Part shown: positions 9,401 to 18,267 of the stretch, piece by piece
Layout: every line of letters begins with the position of its first letter
Numbering within the stretch: the stretch's first letter is position 1
The notes under the pieces: model-generated
What the model was told of the DNA's origin: nothing
The model's input: the letters and a program-made list of their open reading frames with translations, nothing else
Databases searched by the model: none
Translations under genes and position numbers: made by a program
Source: Heligmosomoides polygyrus polygyrus
Lineage: Eukaryota; Nematoda; Chromadorea; Rhabditida; Heligmosomidae
Reading direction: 5' to 3'
Assembly: GCA_947396885.1 (NCBI GenBank)
Contig: OX377206.1
Coordinates: 3,623,634-3,687,633, forward strand
DNA: 64,000 nucleotides

Positions 9401-11299
9401 GATTCGAGTAAGGACACCGTCCATATCGGAGCTAATTTCATCCCAAACTCCGCAACAACAAAGAGAACGACTTCGGAGCAGATAGCATCTGTTTACGATC
9501 CTATGGGCTGGTTAACACCTCTACTGCTTCAGAGCAAATTGTTTTTGCAGAGGTTGTGGAAAGCCGGATACGACTGGGACGCGAAGCTCTCGGATATGCA
9601 CGTGAAGGAATGGGAAAATATCATTTCCCAAGCTGATGGATTCCTACAAGTTTTGCCACGCAAAATTGCTCCCCTAAATGCGGAAGCCACGCTTGTTATC
9701 TTTGCCGACGCAAGCATTCAAGCCATGGGTGTCTGCGCATATGTGGTTTCGGGAAAAACGTCCAGCCTCGTTTTCGCAAGATCAAAGCTTGCAAGCATAA
9801 AGGAACCTGCAACAATACCAAAAATGGAGATTCAGGCAGTTGCAATGGCTACGAGGCTAGCCCGCACGTTGGAAAAGGCACTCTCTAAGCAGCTCAGGAT
9901 AACCTCCATCACGATTCTCACGGATTCAGAAATCGCACTCAATTGGCTGTCAAGGTACCCGATAAAGGGCGGCGTCGGTCGACTAGTGACAAACAGAGTC
10001 AAAGAAATTCGAGCAATCGTAGAAGGCACTGAGACCAAGATACGCTTTGGTCATGTATGCACAAGCAACAATCCCGCCGACAGCGCCACACGAGGACTGA
10101 GTGCGATCGAGCTCCGAGGGCATTTCTGGTGGACAGGCCCATCATTCCTACTTCTATCAGACAACAACTGGCCGAAAGAACTACGCTTATTCTTTCTACC
10201 ACAGGAGAAGTTCGAGGCGCTGGAAGATAACTCCATGACTCAAACCTGCTCTTTCGCAACATCAGCGACGCTCGAAGAAACAAAAGAAACGGACATCATC
10301 GATTGGAGGCGACATAGTACGCTCAGATCCGCGGTGGTCTCTGTAGCGTACGTACTACGCTTCATACGGCGACTCTGCGTACGCATTCGCGAGTCGCTAC
10401 GGTCAAGAATACTAGAGAATGGAGGACTGACTGTGCCGCCGGAACAGGAGTTCGTTAGCGCAGCGGAAAGAGAAGTGGCTCTGAAAGTAATACTTCGCAA
10501 CCATCAGAGGCTGTACGTCACAGAACAGCTCAGAAAATCAATGAAGAATCTGAACTTACAAGCAGATAAGCATGGCGTGCTTCGTTGCAACGGACGACTG
10601 GACAAAGCGGAGATCCCAGACTTAGCGAAACGACCAATCTTCGTTGCTGCGAAGACGCCACTTGCCCTTCGAATAATTGAAGAATGTCACCTACCGCTTC
10701 ATACCGGAACGTCCCACACCATGGCGACTGTGCGCTGTAAATATTGGATACCCAAGCTTCGCCAGCAAGTGCAAACCTTGGTTCGGAAATGTCTGCCCTG
10801 CCAAAAAATGAATGCGCTAGCATTCCCGTATCCAGCGATGGGACCACTGCCGGAGCGACGGGTGAAAAGGACGAAGCCGTTCGAAAACGTAGGCATAGAC
10901 TATTTCGGACCCCTCACGACGAAGGCGAACGACGGAACCAGCAAAGTTTATGGACTGATCATAACTTGTATGACAACACGCTTGCTCCACATCGAGTTGG
11001 TGACCGATATGTCAACGGAAAAGCTTCTCTTAGCACTCCGAAGGTTTTTTGCCAGACGAGGAGTGCCGAGGACAATTACGTCGGACAACGGCCCTTCGTT
11101 TCTCCTCAGCAACCAGATTCTGAAAGACGCGGTTCTTTCCGTCACGAGCGACCAAGGTTTCCAAACCTCGATGGCAGAGAAAGGAATCGATTGGAAAACC
11201 AACACCCCTTACGCTCCGTGGCAGGGAGCGTTCTATGAAAGGTTGATAAAATCGATAAAGCACTCCCTCTATAAAACCAAGTCGGAAATCGGACCTTGA
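6404..11299 (+). CDS. BEL/Pao gag-pol polyprotein (main frame)
   Basis: 1,631 codons from ATG at 6404. The N-terminal gag part contains PKFSG near residue 145, typical of the DUF1759 domain of Pao gag. Two CCHC zinc knuckles start near residues 346 and 377 and a third cysteine/histidine cluster follows. The aspartic protease has LLDTGADRSF (catalytic D512). The reverse transcriptase has the YVDN active-site box at residue 935. RNase H follows with FADAS near 1102. The integrase has an HHCC zinc region near 1430 and the catalytic triad D1499, D1561, E1612. The frame ends with TGA just after the catalytic core, and integrase continues in the -1 frame from 11296. Gag and pol are one continuous frame here. 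Confidence 0.93.
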   Translation: MTTSLSTRQGLLTKISGKLSTLIDDAQQEATIQVPAEAERKNSYLQGKKLQLTKMKKSVEAVTANVDTALQAYTEAADALDSNTPQLTAIIERVSANSMTTQDLLLRAHAAISELEMALEDVSVLLSTQTEQGVTPIQLAPLPIPKFSGKVWEWESFWSAFEFSVHSRNIGDIHKMSYLMEALRGEARRCVKQFQISGSSYTMAIEHLKRKYGSSQMLLNEFASRLDTCQAKSKRTEDQRFLYEELSSIILQMRHKGESVDNVVLQKHLLSKFNERIQRYVLKKKSEQHGEDVWTTDLLLAHVHDFLDTEAEIQRHIEKDIERPEAVSMNASSLKTTKERPKSFSCFFCNKSNHSPRSCGKYTTREERMARMRQLSLCLNCGEPNHRASECTKGACRACNQIGHHTAICRTIIPPKKDNPSTAQERKLPTRGKQHTKPPRGATRQNFISSSPNGKEEDSESHPETEDTDVEAVVCMKCTDIRSNPKDYVLVGEARVLNNDTQALETVHILLDTGADRSFISEELAKRLKLENVDMLSMNISTFGNMQPKEIECGITTVQIFDCSGQPHCFQVARINHLTESLQRSKLNREDRQYLMEHDIKLSVSQHLPVVRPEILLGCSDTFSLMDAKDSTSETLPSGLRLIPSRLGYLVIGRLHAIDSHCAECISSSRVTQEENNEKWEEFLALQSSGVEFAGSKAQEQELVNKKVWENFVATVERHENGYHVRLPWKEEANTLPDNKSIAYKRLCSILQKLRTTPHILQQYHSTFQEQLEKGIIEEVHHQPSSGSTIHYLSHQAVITPTKEFTKLRVVFDASAHFKGKPSLNEVLHQGPVILPVMRDMLIRFRVGNIAIIADVEKAFLQVHLNMKDRDATRCLWVKNPMEPPEGSNLVEYRFTRVTFGLNCSPFLLAATIRYHLQGKTQHKELATELQENLYVDNVILTASDEREALKKCKASKAIFTEMNMNLRGYLTNNAEINKAIPPQDITAHGTTKVLGIMWDSSKDTVHIGANFIPNSATTKRTTSEQIASVYDPMGWLTPLLLQSKLFLQRLWKAGYDWDAKLSDMHVKEWENIISQADGFLQVLPRKIAPLNAEATLVIFADASIQAMGVCAYVVSGKTSSLVFARSKLASIKEPATIPKMEIQAVAMATRLARTLEKALSKQLRITSITILTDSEIALNWLSRYPIKGGVGRLVTNRVKEIRAIVEGTETKIRFGHVCTSNNPADSATRGLSAIELRGHFWWTGPSFLLLSDNNWPKELRLFFLPQEKFEALEDNSMTQTCSFATSATLEETKETDIIDWRRHSTLRSAVVSVAYVLRFIRRLCVRIRESLRSRILENGGLTVPPEQEFVSAAEREVALKVILRNHQRLYVTEQLRKSMKNLNLQADKHGVLRCNGRLDKAEIPDLAKRPIFVAAKTPLALRIIEECHLPLHTGTSHTMATVRCKYWIPKLRQQVQTLVRKCLPCQKMNALAFPYPAMGPLPERRVKRTKPFENVGIDYFGPLTTKANDGTSKVYGLIITCMTTRLLHIELVTDMSTEKLLLALRRFFARRGVPRTITSDNGPSFLLSNQILKDAVLSVTSDQGFQTSMAEKGIDWKTNTPYAPWQGAFYERLIKSIKHSLYKTKSEIGP

Positions 11300-12168
11300 C
11301 GGAAGAGGAACTATCTACTTTGCTGCTGGAAATTGAAGGCTGCCTCAACGAACGACCCCTGACGTATCAAGGAGCAGACTTCGAGCACCTGGTCCCGCTT
11401 CGTCCTATTGATTTCATCACAAAGGATATCGAAGTCACATACCCATTTGAGGCACTCGATACAGACTGTGATGATCCGGAGTACCTCCCTCCCGAAGACG
11501 TAGCGCGTCTTCGTACTCGGAACCAAGCTGTAGATGCTCTTATGTCCACACACCGACTATCGGAGAACTTCTGGTCTATGTGGCATAAGATGTACCTGAG
11601 TGCGCTACGAGAAACCCACAAGCTCCACATGGATTCGAAGCGCGCCGGAAACAGCTACCCGAAAGAAGGCATGGTTGTGCTATTGGCTGATCCAGACATC
11701 CCTCGTAACGTATGGAAAATGGGAATGATTTCAGCTCTAAACCGAAGCGCGGACGGAAATATTCGAGAGGTAGAGGTGCGAATGCCCAATGGCAATATCG
11801 TCAGAAGACCCGTGAACTTACTCGCTCCTCTAGAGCTTCAGGACGAGGAAAAGCCTGTTGGCAAGCTCATAAACAAAGAAGACGATGGCCTTTCGACGTC
11901 ACCTCAGCAGAATGCACAGCGACGTTACAACCTTCGCCACCAGTCAAGACTACGCAGAGCATGCATTTTCCACAATAGCAAAGAAGCAGCAGCCAGTGCT
12001 CATCTGCATAGTGGGATTGCTTGCTCTGTTCGGTCGAACAGCTGCATCGGCAGAGTCTACCGCGATTCGCTGCGTGAAAGGAGGTGTACAAATCATCAAC
12101 CAGAACCTGCAAAGGTACGAGGTGTGCACGGAAGGATATTGCATTCTACGACATCGGCCGCCAAGTAA
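11296..12168 (+). CDS. Integrase C-terminal part in shifted frame
   Basis: This frame continues the integrase directly: CLNERPLTY is the conserved segment that follows the catalytic core in BEL/Pao integrases, and SYPKEGMVVLLADPDIPRNV plus NIVRRPVNLLAPLEL match the C-terminal domain. It has no ATG at its head and overlaps the end of the main pol frame by 4 bases (-1 shift). The same junction occurs in the second copy at 17395. Either a one- or two-base indel arose before the duplication or, less likely, frameshifting is used; no clear slippery heptamer is seen. Codons after about 11884 overlap the envelope ORF in another frame. Confidence 0.85.
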   Translation: MTEEELSTLLLEIEGCLNERPLTYQGADFEHLVPLRPIDFITKDIEVTYPFEALDTDCDDPEYLPPEDVARLRTRNQAVDALMSTHRLSENFWSMWHKMYLSALRETHKLHMDSKRAGNSYPKEGMVVLLADPDIPRNVWKMGMISALNRSADGNIREVEVRMPNGNIVRRPVNLLAPLELQDEEKPVGKLINKEDDGLSTSPQQNAQRRYNLRHQSRLRRACIFHNSKEAAASAHLHSGIACSVRSNSCIGRVYRDSLRERRCTNHQPEPAKVRGVHGRILHSTTSAAK

Positions 12169-14227
12169 TGAAACGCTGTACTTTCCACCAGAAGTGACAC
12201 TCCATGAACATACTGTTCAATGGAAGATTCTGGAAGGGACCAAAATGGAAGTAGTAGAAGTACTCTGCCCTGCGCTTCCGTTCTGCGAGAATGTTCGATG
12301 TTGGATATGCACCGCCAACATGTTCAACCCGGAATGCAATCCTCGAGCGGCACTTGCGAGCTGGATGATTGTCATCTACGGAGCGATTGCCTTACTCTAT
12401 ACGATATGCTATGTCCCACTGACATTAGGAAAACCATGTCGTGTAGGTGGTCGCCTTCTGCTGATGAGCATATCAATGGCAACAAAACTGTGGAGATGCG
12501 TAACATCTGTCTTTCGGAAACAACGACGAGGACCGACAAATACGTCAGAGACAATCGACGAATTCCTTCGCACCCCTCTCATCGCCATCGCAGTAGCAGT
12601 GACGATCGCCTCAGCCACAGCATGCCAAGACGTCGACATACTCACGCTGAAGACGAAAGTCTGCTCGCAGCAAGAAGAAAAAGGAAAATGCTTCGTACAG
12701 ATTACAGAGATAATCAAGTTGAACACCTACAATCAGGAAGCGTGCCTTAGAGTAGTCAACGGCAACACCACACTACTTCGTTATCAGTTCATTTGGAAAG
12801 GACTGCAGCTACAGTGTGAAAGACAGCCGGTAATGTTCACACGAAACACCAATCAGAACATAATTGATGCAAAACGGTGTGCTCACTCGGGAAGCTGCAC
12901 AGGGATGAAATGCGAAAATTTGAGCACAACTGCTGAGATTCCGGAGCTAGCGCTAGGCAACGGGTACCCAGGTATTACACGATGTGTCGAAAGCTGTGAC
13001 GGGTCCGGATGCGGCTGCTTCTACTTAAGCAGTGGGTGTCTTTTTTATCGCATTTTTCACATCCCTACGGACGACGAGGTGTACGAAATTTTCAAGTGCG
13101 CGATATGGAAGGAAAAAGTGGAACTGGAGATCAAATCGGAGCATAGCAATGGCAAGAAAGCGGCACTCACAATGTTGCTGCAACCAACGATACCACAACT
13201 CGAGGCTCAAATGAGAGTTACGCTGAGCTCCGTAGTAATTCCACCAACTCCAGCCCTCCACTCCTCATTTATCTCCGATGGCAAGGAGATTGCAATATGG
13301 AACAAAGGCACTTTGCTGCCACTACAGTGTCAATCCAAGGAAATGGCTCGGAAGCTGAAATGTGAAGTCTCACACACCTGCGTTTGCCAACCAGCAGAAA
13401 ACCGGGTACGCTGCAACTGCGTCGATTTCAACATCACCTCCCAGTTCTACGGCCAGATACAGAACCGTTTGCCAATTCGGCGACCGTGGTTCTCACTGGA
13501 AAAACTGCAGGGAACTGAAACTGTGATAGCGAGAATACCAACGTTGGTAACCGCAGAGCTCCTCGTTACGCTAGAAGGAGACGTCAGCACGACAGTTAAA
13601 GAGATAACGGACATGACCTGCTCAATTCCGAATACCGTTGCGCAAGGATGCTACCACTGCGTCCAGGGAGCCGTAGCTAATGTCACATGCACAAGCAGAC
13701 CCAAGCCGACGAGAGCAACAATACACTGCGGCGACCGTCACTTCACCGTGCCGTGTACACCACAGGGGAGCAGCTCGCAACTCCGCTTCACGCATTCCCG
13801 AGCACGACTGAAACTGACTTGCAGCGTATCATGCGGAACGAACGCAACCGAATTTGAGATCACCGGAATCCTACAGTGGGTGAAAACAATTCAAGGAACG
13901 GTTATGAGAATCATCGAAGGCGAGACCAGCATTGCCGAGGAGATTGCGTTCCCTGACATCAGTCACATAGTCGATATCATCTTCGCGGGATACAAAACAA
14001 TCGTGGTTGCGCTGCTCGGACTCGGTGTCGCTCTACTCTTCGGTTACTTAATCCTTTGGACGTGCGGAATGCGAATCCTCACGGGCACAATTCGCATTCT
14101 TTTCACCACACTACGTCTCTCAGTACTAGCCTTGATACGAGTAGTCATGCGAGCTGTCACTGCAGCATACGGTTGTGTCTTCCGCCACTCGAAGATCGAA
14201 CATTCTGACCATGTTAAACTGCTTTAG
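11885..14227 (+). CDS. Envelope-like glycoprotein, phlebovirus Gc type
   Basis: 780 codons from ATG at 11885, with no internal stops. A hydrophobic segment at residues 36-57 fits a signal peptide, another at about 157-180 is a membrane segment, and a third at about 230-245 looks like an internal signal peptide before a second cysteine-rich ectodomain. A strong C-terminal membrane anchor lies near residues 697-725. The second ectodomain is cysteine-rich, with a glycine/cysteine cluster near residues 370-390 in the place where phlebovirus-like class II fusion proteins have their fusion loop. Such env genes are known in nematode BEL/Pao (Cer7-type) elements. The assignment rests on pattern and context; a profile search was not possible. 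Confidence 0.75.
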   Translation: MAFRRHLSRMHSDVTTFATSQDYAEHAFSTIAKKQQPVLICIVGLLALFGRTAASAESTAIRCVKGGVQIINQNLQRYEVCTEGYCILRHRPPSNETLYFPPEVTLHEHTVQWKILEGTKMEVVEVLCPALPFCENVRCWICTANMFNPECNPRAALASWMIVIYGAIALLYTICYVPLTLGKPCRVGGRLLLMSISMATKLWRCVTSVFRKQRRGPTNTSETIDEFLRTPLIAIAVAVTIASATACQDVDILTLKTKVCSQQEEKGKCFVQITEIIKLNTYNQEACLRVVNGNTTLLRYQFIWKGLQLQCERQPVMFTRNTNQNIIDAKRCAHSGSCTGMKCENLSTTAEIPELALGNGYPGITRCVESCDGSGCGCFYLSSGCLFYRIFHIPTDDEVYEIFKCAIWKEKVELEIKSEHSNGKKAALTMLLQPTIPQLEAQMRVTLSSVVIPPTPALHSSFISDGKEIAIWNKGTLLPLQCQSKEMARKLKCEVSHTCVCQPAENRVRCNCVDFNITSQFYGQIQNRLPIRRPWFSLEKLQGTETVIARIPTLVTAELLVTLEGDVSTTVKEITDMTCSIPNTVAQGCYHCVQGAVANVTCTSRPKPTRATIHCGDRHFTVPCTPQGSSSQLRFTHSRARLKLTCSVSCGTNATEFEITGILQWVKTIQGTVMRIIEGETSIAEEIAFPDISHIVDIIFAGYKTIVVALLGLGVALLFGYLILWTCGMRILTGTIRILFTTLRLSVLALIRVVMRAVTAAYGCVFRHSKIEHSDHVKLL

Positions 14228-14289
14228 CAGTAGAAGCTACTGAAGAATTGCACCTCATCGACTCCATAACTGATCAATCAGACAACAGC

Positions 14290-15072
14290 ATGCACTATCA
14301 GTCCCCTCGCCAGGACGACTTCAAAGTCGAGAAACACCCGGAAAAGAGCCTTCTCAGAGATCAGCTCAGGAAGATCTCACTGGAGCTAAAAAGGGTGAAC
14401 CACGAAATCTTCTCCTTGTCCCACCGCATTGAACAAGAGAGACGAAGGACTGAAGGCCGAAAGGACCAACAAACCCGCTTGGAAGAGATGAGGAAGTCGA
14501 AACGTGCCCTGCTGGGCGAGGAAATCCGTTTGAAGGAAAAGGAAAGGAAACTGCAGATGGAGCTTGAGGAAATGGCAAAAGTACAATCAGATGAACCCAA
14601 CAGAGTGACCCAAACAAAAGGGCATCGCAGTTCACAATTCCGGGAAGCACGCTCTGCATCGCCTTCACCGCCCGGAAGAGTTCACCGTATGACTGAGTCA
14701 ACATCGCCCACGCGTCTTTCTCCTCAGATGCCATCACCGCGTCGATCGACCCCGCGTCGCAGCCAGCCGTCGCCGACTCATCGCAATCAGCCGTCGCCGA
14801 CTCGTCGCTCGCCAACACGTCGCAGCCAGCCGTCGCCGACTCATCGCAACCAGCCGTCGCCGAATCGTCGCTCGCCAACACGTCGCAGCCAGCCGTCGCC
14901 GACTCGTCGCTCGCCAACACGTCGCAGCCAGCCGTCGCCGACTCGTCGCTCGCCAACACGTCGCCGCCAGTCGTCGCCTACATGCCAACAGAAGAGTCGG
15001 ACCAGCCAGCGTCGAGGGAGCGTGTCGTCACGATCACCACGCCATCGAACAACAAGCGACCACAACCACTGA
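14290..15072 (+). CDS. Third ORF: coiled coil plus Arg/Ser/Pro repeats
   Basis: 260 codons from ATG at 14290 (the frame is open from 14248), 62 bases after the env stop and ending 11 bases before the LTR. Residues 20-110 are charged and heptad-like and should form a coiled coil (LRKISLELKRVNHEIFSL, LEEMRKSKRALLGEEIRL). Residues 130-250 are Arg/Ser/Pro-rich with repeated SPTRRS and QPSPTHRN units, resembling RS domains or basic nucleic-acid-binding tails. I know of no standard BEL/Pao gene in this position. The ORF is intact in both copies, which argues for selection until recently, although a young age alone could explain it. The function is unknown. Confidence 0.7.
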   Translation: MHYQSPRQDDFKVEKHPEKSLLRDQLRKISLELKRVNHEIFSLSHRIEQERRRTEGRKDQQTRLEEMRKSKRALLGEEIRLKEKERKLQMELEEMAKVQSDEPNRVTQTKGHRSSQFREARSASPSPPGRVHRMTESTSPTRLSPQMPSPRRSTPRRSQPSPTHRNQPSPTRRSPTRRSQPSPTHRNQPSPNRRSPTRRSQPSPTRRSPTRRSQPSPTRRSPTRRRQSSPTCQQKSRTSQRRGSVSSRSPRHRTTSDHNH

Positions 15073-15083
15073 GAAGCTGGGAG
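15071..15083 (+). other. Polypurine tract
   Basis: GAGAAGCTGGGAG directly precedes the 3' LTR, the expected position of the plus-strand primer. It contains two pyrimidines. The same bases precede the LTR at 21183. Confidence 0.5.
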
Positions 15084-15416
15084 TATAGAGACACATCTCT
15101 TGTAGCATTAGATCATGCGGTTGTTGAGTTATCTTAGATCCATTTTGTAACGTGAATTAGTGCTACATTTTGTATTAGAACGTTGTTCAAGATTCACTTT
15201 GCAATCCGTAGTCGTGTTATGTTTTGGCTTGCTTCACTCCGATGGAATGTTATCATAAGCTTTTGATCAGGAAAATGTTATGAGAAAGAAGCTTCAGCAT
15301 AATCTCCGCCCATTCTTGCCTAGTATATATAGTAATAGAATCACTGTTATTTTGCCTTTTCAATATCCGTTGCGATAAACTGGTTGGTACGACCCGTGTC
15401 TCCTCAATCGACTATA
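15084..15416 (+). repeat. BEL element 3' LTR
   Basis: 333 bp with the same TATAG..CTATA ends as the 5' LTR. As far as I can read it is identical to 21183-21515, which is expected if the tandem duplication is younger than the insertion. Confidence 0.93.
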
Positions 15417-17174
15417 CCACATATGACACGACGCAAATATCGTCGGTAAAAATTCTTTCTAGGTTGAGCCAGGCCGTGCACGTTTAACGGTCGCTAGTAG
15501 CAGTTTGTATGCTTTCTTGGTCTGCATGACTTGAGATGAATGAACAATGCAATGCTTAGTAGGCCTCAAGAATGTATGATGCATGCTTAGCGACTCTGGA
15601 AGAATAGAGTGGAGGCAGGGTCAAGCTTGAGGTTCGGGAATCGAAGGAGGGGGTCGTACTCTCTCGGTTTTGGCAGAGAACTCTCTCCAAATTCAGGTTT
15701 TAGATGATGTTTGCATCTATTAATAAGTTTTTTTTTCAGGTGTGACTACAACAATGCGGAGATTTACAAGCACTTGCGTTTCCTGAAGTAAAAAAAATAG
15801 GATTGAATATCAAAAAAATTTTTTAATGCCGATTACTGTGCAGTGAAAAATAAAGATTTCCTGTTTGCAGATTTATAGTCAATGAGAGATTTTCATTTTT
15901 TCAGATTTTCCCAGGACGTCATGGACACGGTAGTTTTCTGCCTGATGAGCGACATCTACTTCCAGAATTGCACTCTATAAAATTTCAAGTGTTAATTACT
16001 GAGGACGACCTAAGTGCTTTCCCTACAAGATTTTTGAAGCGCTCTTCGAGTCGATGACGGAATGGCAACCGACGGACGGACTTGCTTGAAAAGTAATTTC
16101 TCTCCTGCAGGAAACAGCATCAGAAGATGAAATCGCACCCTATAAAATTTTAAGCCCGTTTGACACACAGTGATAAAACTATGTTTCTCTGAAACGATAT
16201 TCTATATGATCAGACGTCTCGATTTACCGAAAAGATATCGACACACTAATCACATGGAACAAGTTACTTTTAGAACCTGCCTTTTAAAGCATAGAAAACA
16301 CATTTACTAAAGCTTTATGAATTTTCCAGGAGCCTTAAAAAAATCTCCGTGTCACGGCAATTTAATGCGGCTACTGCGTTCTCTGACATGACCATCGCAA
16401 TTGAAATATGGATGGACTCCTCGCTGCAAATTTATTTTCTGCCTTCTGAAGGACAGGACGACAGAGAATGGAATTGTATCATATAAAATTTTAAGTCGTG
16501 CTTAACATACAATAAAAACTATGCTTCTCCGCTGCGACGAAGATATGACGAGGATGGATCGCATACAAAATTCTCATTTTTCATGAAAATATTATTTTTT
16601 AGCCGAAGAAGATCACCCATACGGAAAAAATCTAGCCACAAGAACCTAGAAGTTTTGAGTAATTCACTGTGAAAAAATTGTGATTTTCTGGATAGAACAG
16701 GTTGAATCGACCTCTGGTCGACTTTGCACCAACGTCCTCGGAGCATAAAATTGAACGTTCACAAAAAGGTTCATAACTCGGTAAGTTTTTCGAATTTTAA
16801 AAATTCTTTTAGCATTTCGTAAAGTAAATAAAACGCACTTTCTCATCGTGTAAAAATCGTTTTCCAAAAAAGGAGTCGTCACGCGTGGCGGTTGGTTCAA
16901 TTTTTGAGCGAAAAAAAAAATGAAGTGGCTTCACAAAAATATTTATAACTCGACTAATTTTTCGAAATTTAAAAATCCCGCTAGCTTTTCAGAAACTAGA
17001 GGAAGAGCCCTTTCTTGCTATATGAGAATTAATGTCCAAAAATTCGGTCTTCATGCGCGGCAGGGGAGGCTCAATTTCGGTTCCATGTCGCGAAAATACG
17101 TACCGAAAATCGTACCCCCCTCGCCCCGCATGAATACCCCTTTCTTGGAAAACGGTTCTTATATGGTTAGAAAG

Positions 17175-17178
17175 TAAA
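17175..17178. other. Four-base filler at duplication junction
   Basis: Unit 1 ends with GGTTAGAAAG and unit 2 begins with GTCGGACAACGG. The bases TAAA between them belong to neither parent sequence, as expected of end joining or of a replication-based template switch. Confidence 0.7.
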
Positions 17179-17398
17179 GTCGGACAACGGCCCTTCGTTT
17201 CTCCTCAGCAACCAGATTCTGAAAGACGCGGTTCTTTCCGTCACGAGCGACCAAGGTTTCCAAACCTCGATGGCAGAGAAAGGAATCGATTGGAAAACCA
17301 ACACCCCTTACGCTCCGTGGCAGGGAGCGTTCTATGAAAGGTTGATAAAATCGATAAAGCACTCCCTCTATAAAACCAAGTCGGAAATCGGACCTTGA
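17179..17398 (+). pseudogene. Truncated integrase core, BEL copy 2
   Basis: Begins abruptly in the second catalytic aspartate region of integrase and runs to the same TGA as in copy 1. Gag, protease, RT and RNase H are absent, so this copy cannot move by itself. Confidence 0.85.
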
Positions 17399-18267
17399 CG
17401 GAAGAGGAACTATCTACTTTGCTGCTGGAAATTGAAGGCTGCCTCAACGAACGACCCCTGACGTATCAAGGAGCAGACTTCGAGCACCTGGTCCCGCTTC
17501 GTCCTATTGATTTCATCACAAAGGATATCGAAGTCACATACCCATTTGAGGCACTCGATACAGACTGTGATGATCCGGAGTACCTCCCTCCCGAAGACGT
17601 AGCGCGTCTTCGTACTCGGAACCAAACTGTAGATGCTCTTATGTCCACACACCGACTATCGGAGAACTTCTGGTCTATGTGGCATAAGATGTACCTGAGT
17701 GCGCTACGAGAAACCCACAAGCTCCACATGGATTCGAAGCGCGCCGGAAACAGCTACCCGAAAGAAGGCATGGTTGTGCTATTGGCTGATCCAGACATCC
17801 CTCGTAACGTATGGAAAATGGGAATGATTTCAGCTCTAAACCGAAGCGCGGACGGAAATATTCGAGAGGTAGAGGTGCGAATGCCCAATGGCAATATCGT
17901 CAGAAGACCCGTGAACTTACTCGCTCCTCTAGAGCTTCAGGACGAGGAAAAGCCTGTTGGCAAGCTCATAAACAAAGAAGACGATGGCCTTTCGACGTCA
18001 CCTCAGCAGAATGCACAGCGACGTTACAACCTTCGCCACCAGTCAAGACTACGCAGAGCATGCATTTTCCACAATAGCAAAGAAGCAGCAGCCAGTGCTC
18101 ATCTGCATAGTGGGATTGCTTGCTCTGTTCGGTCGAACAGCTGCATCGGCAGAGTCTACCGCGATTCGCTGCGTGAAAGGAGGTGTACAAATCATCAACC
18201 AGAACCTGCAAAGGTACGAGGTGTGCACGGAAGGATATTGCATTCTACGACATCGGCCGCCAAGTAA
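17395..18267 (+). CDS. Integrase C-terminal part, copy 2
   Basis: Same as 11296-12168 apart from one visible amino-acid change (A to T in the NQAVD segment). It has the same -1 relation to the upstream frame, which dates the frameshift to before the duplication. Confidence 0.8.
   Translation: MTEEELSTLLLEIEGCLNERPLTYQGADFEHLVPLRPIDFITKDIEVTYPFEALDTDCDDPEYLPPEDVARLRTRNQTVDALMSTHRLSENFWSMWHKMYLSALRETHKLHMDSKRAGNSYPKEGMVVLLADPDIPRNVWKMGMISALNRSADGNIREVEVRMPNGNIVRRPVNLLAPLELQDEEKPVGKLINKEDDGLSTSPQQNAQRRYNLRHQSRLRRACIFHNSKEAAASAHLHSGIACSVRSNSCIGRVYRDSLRERRCTNHQPEPAKVRGVHGRILHSTTSAAK

Larger units (their letters stand above)
5930..15416 (+). mobile_element. BEL/Pao LTR retrotransposon with env-like gene
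   Basis: Complete element of 9,487 bp: 5' LTR (5930-6262), primer binding site, gag-pol (6404-11299, continuing in another frame from 11296), envelope-like ORF (11885-14227), Arg/Ser-rich ORF (14290-15072), polypurine tract and 3' LTR (15084-15416). The domain order protease, RT, RNase H, integrase and the YVDN polymerase motif place it in BEL/Pao. The LTRs differ at about 4 of 333 positions, so the insertion is fairly recent. An integrase frameshift makes this copy probably non-autonomous. No target-site duplication is seen, so a border may have been changed by recombination. Confidence 0.93.
11080..17174 (+). repeat. 6.1-kb tandem duplication, unit 1
   Basis: This unit starts inside the integrase core at GTCGGACAACGG and ends in the palindromic flank at GGTTAGAAAG. 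The whole unit recurs at 17179-23271 with an offset of 6,099 bp falling to 6,097 through two small poly-A/T indels. Differences amount to roughly a dozen substitutions, for example at 11529/17628, 13000/19099 and 13453/19552. Confidence 0.95.

Noticed and set aside
14366..14959. 197-codon antisense frame with ASDESATAGCD repeats
   Set aside because: It is the complement of the Arg/Ser-rich repeats in the third BEL ORF, recurs identically in copy 2, and has no start context or domain.
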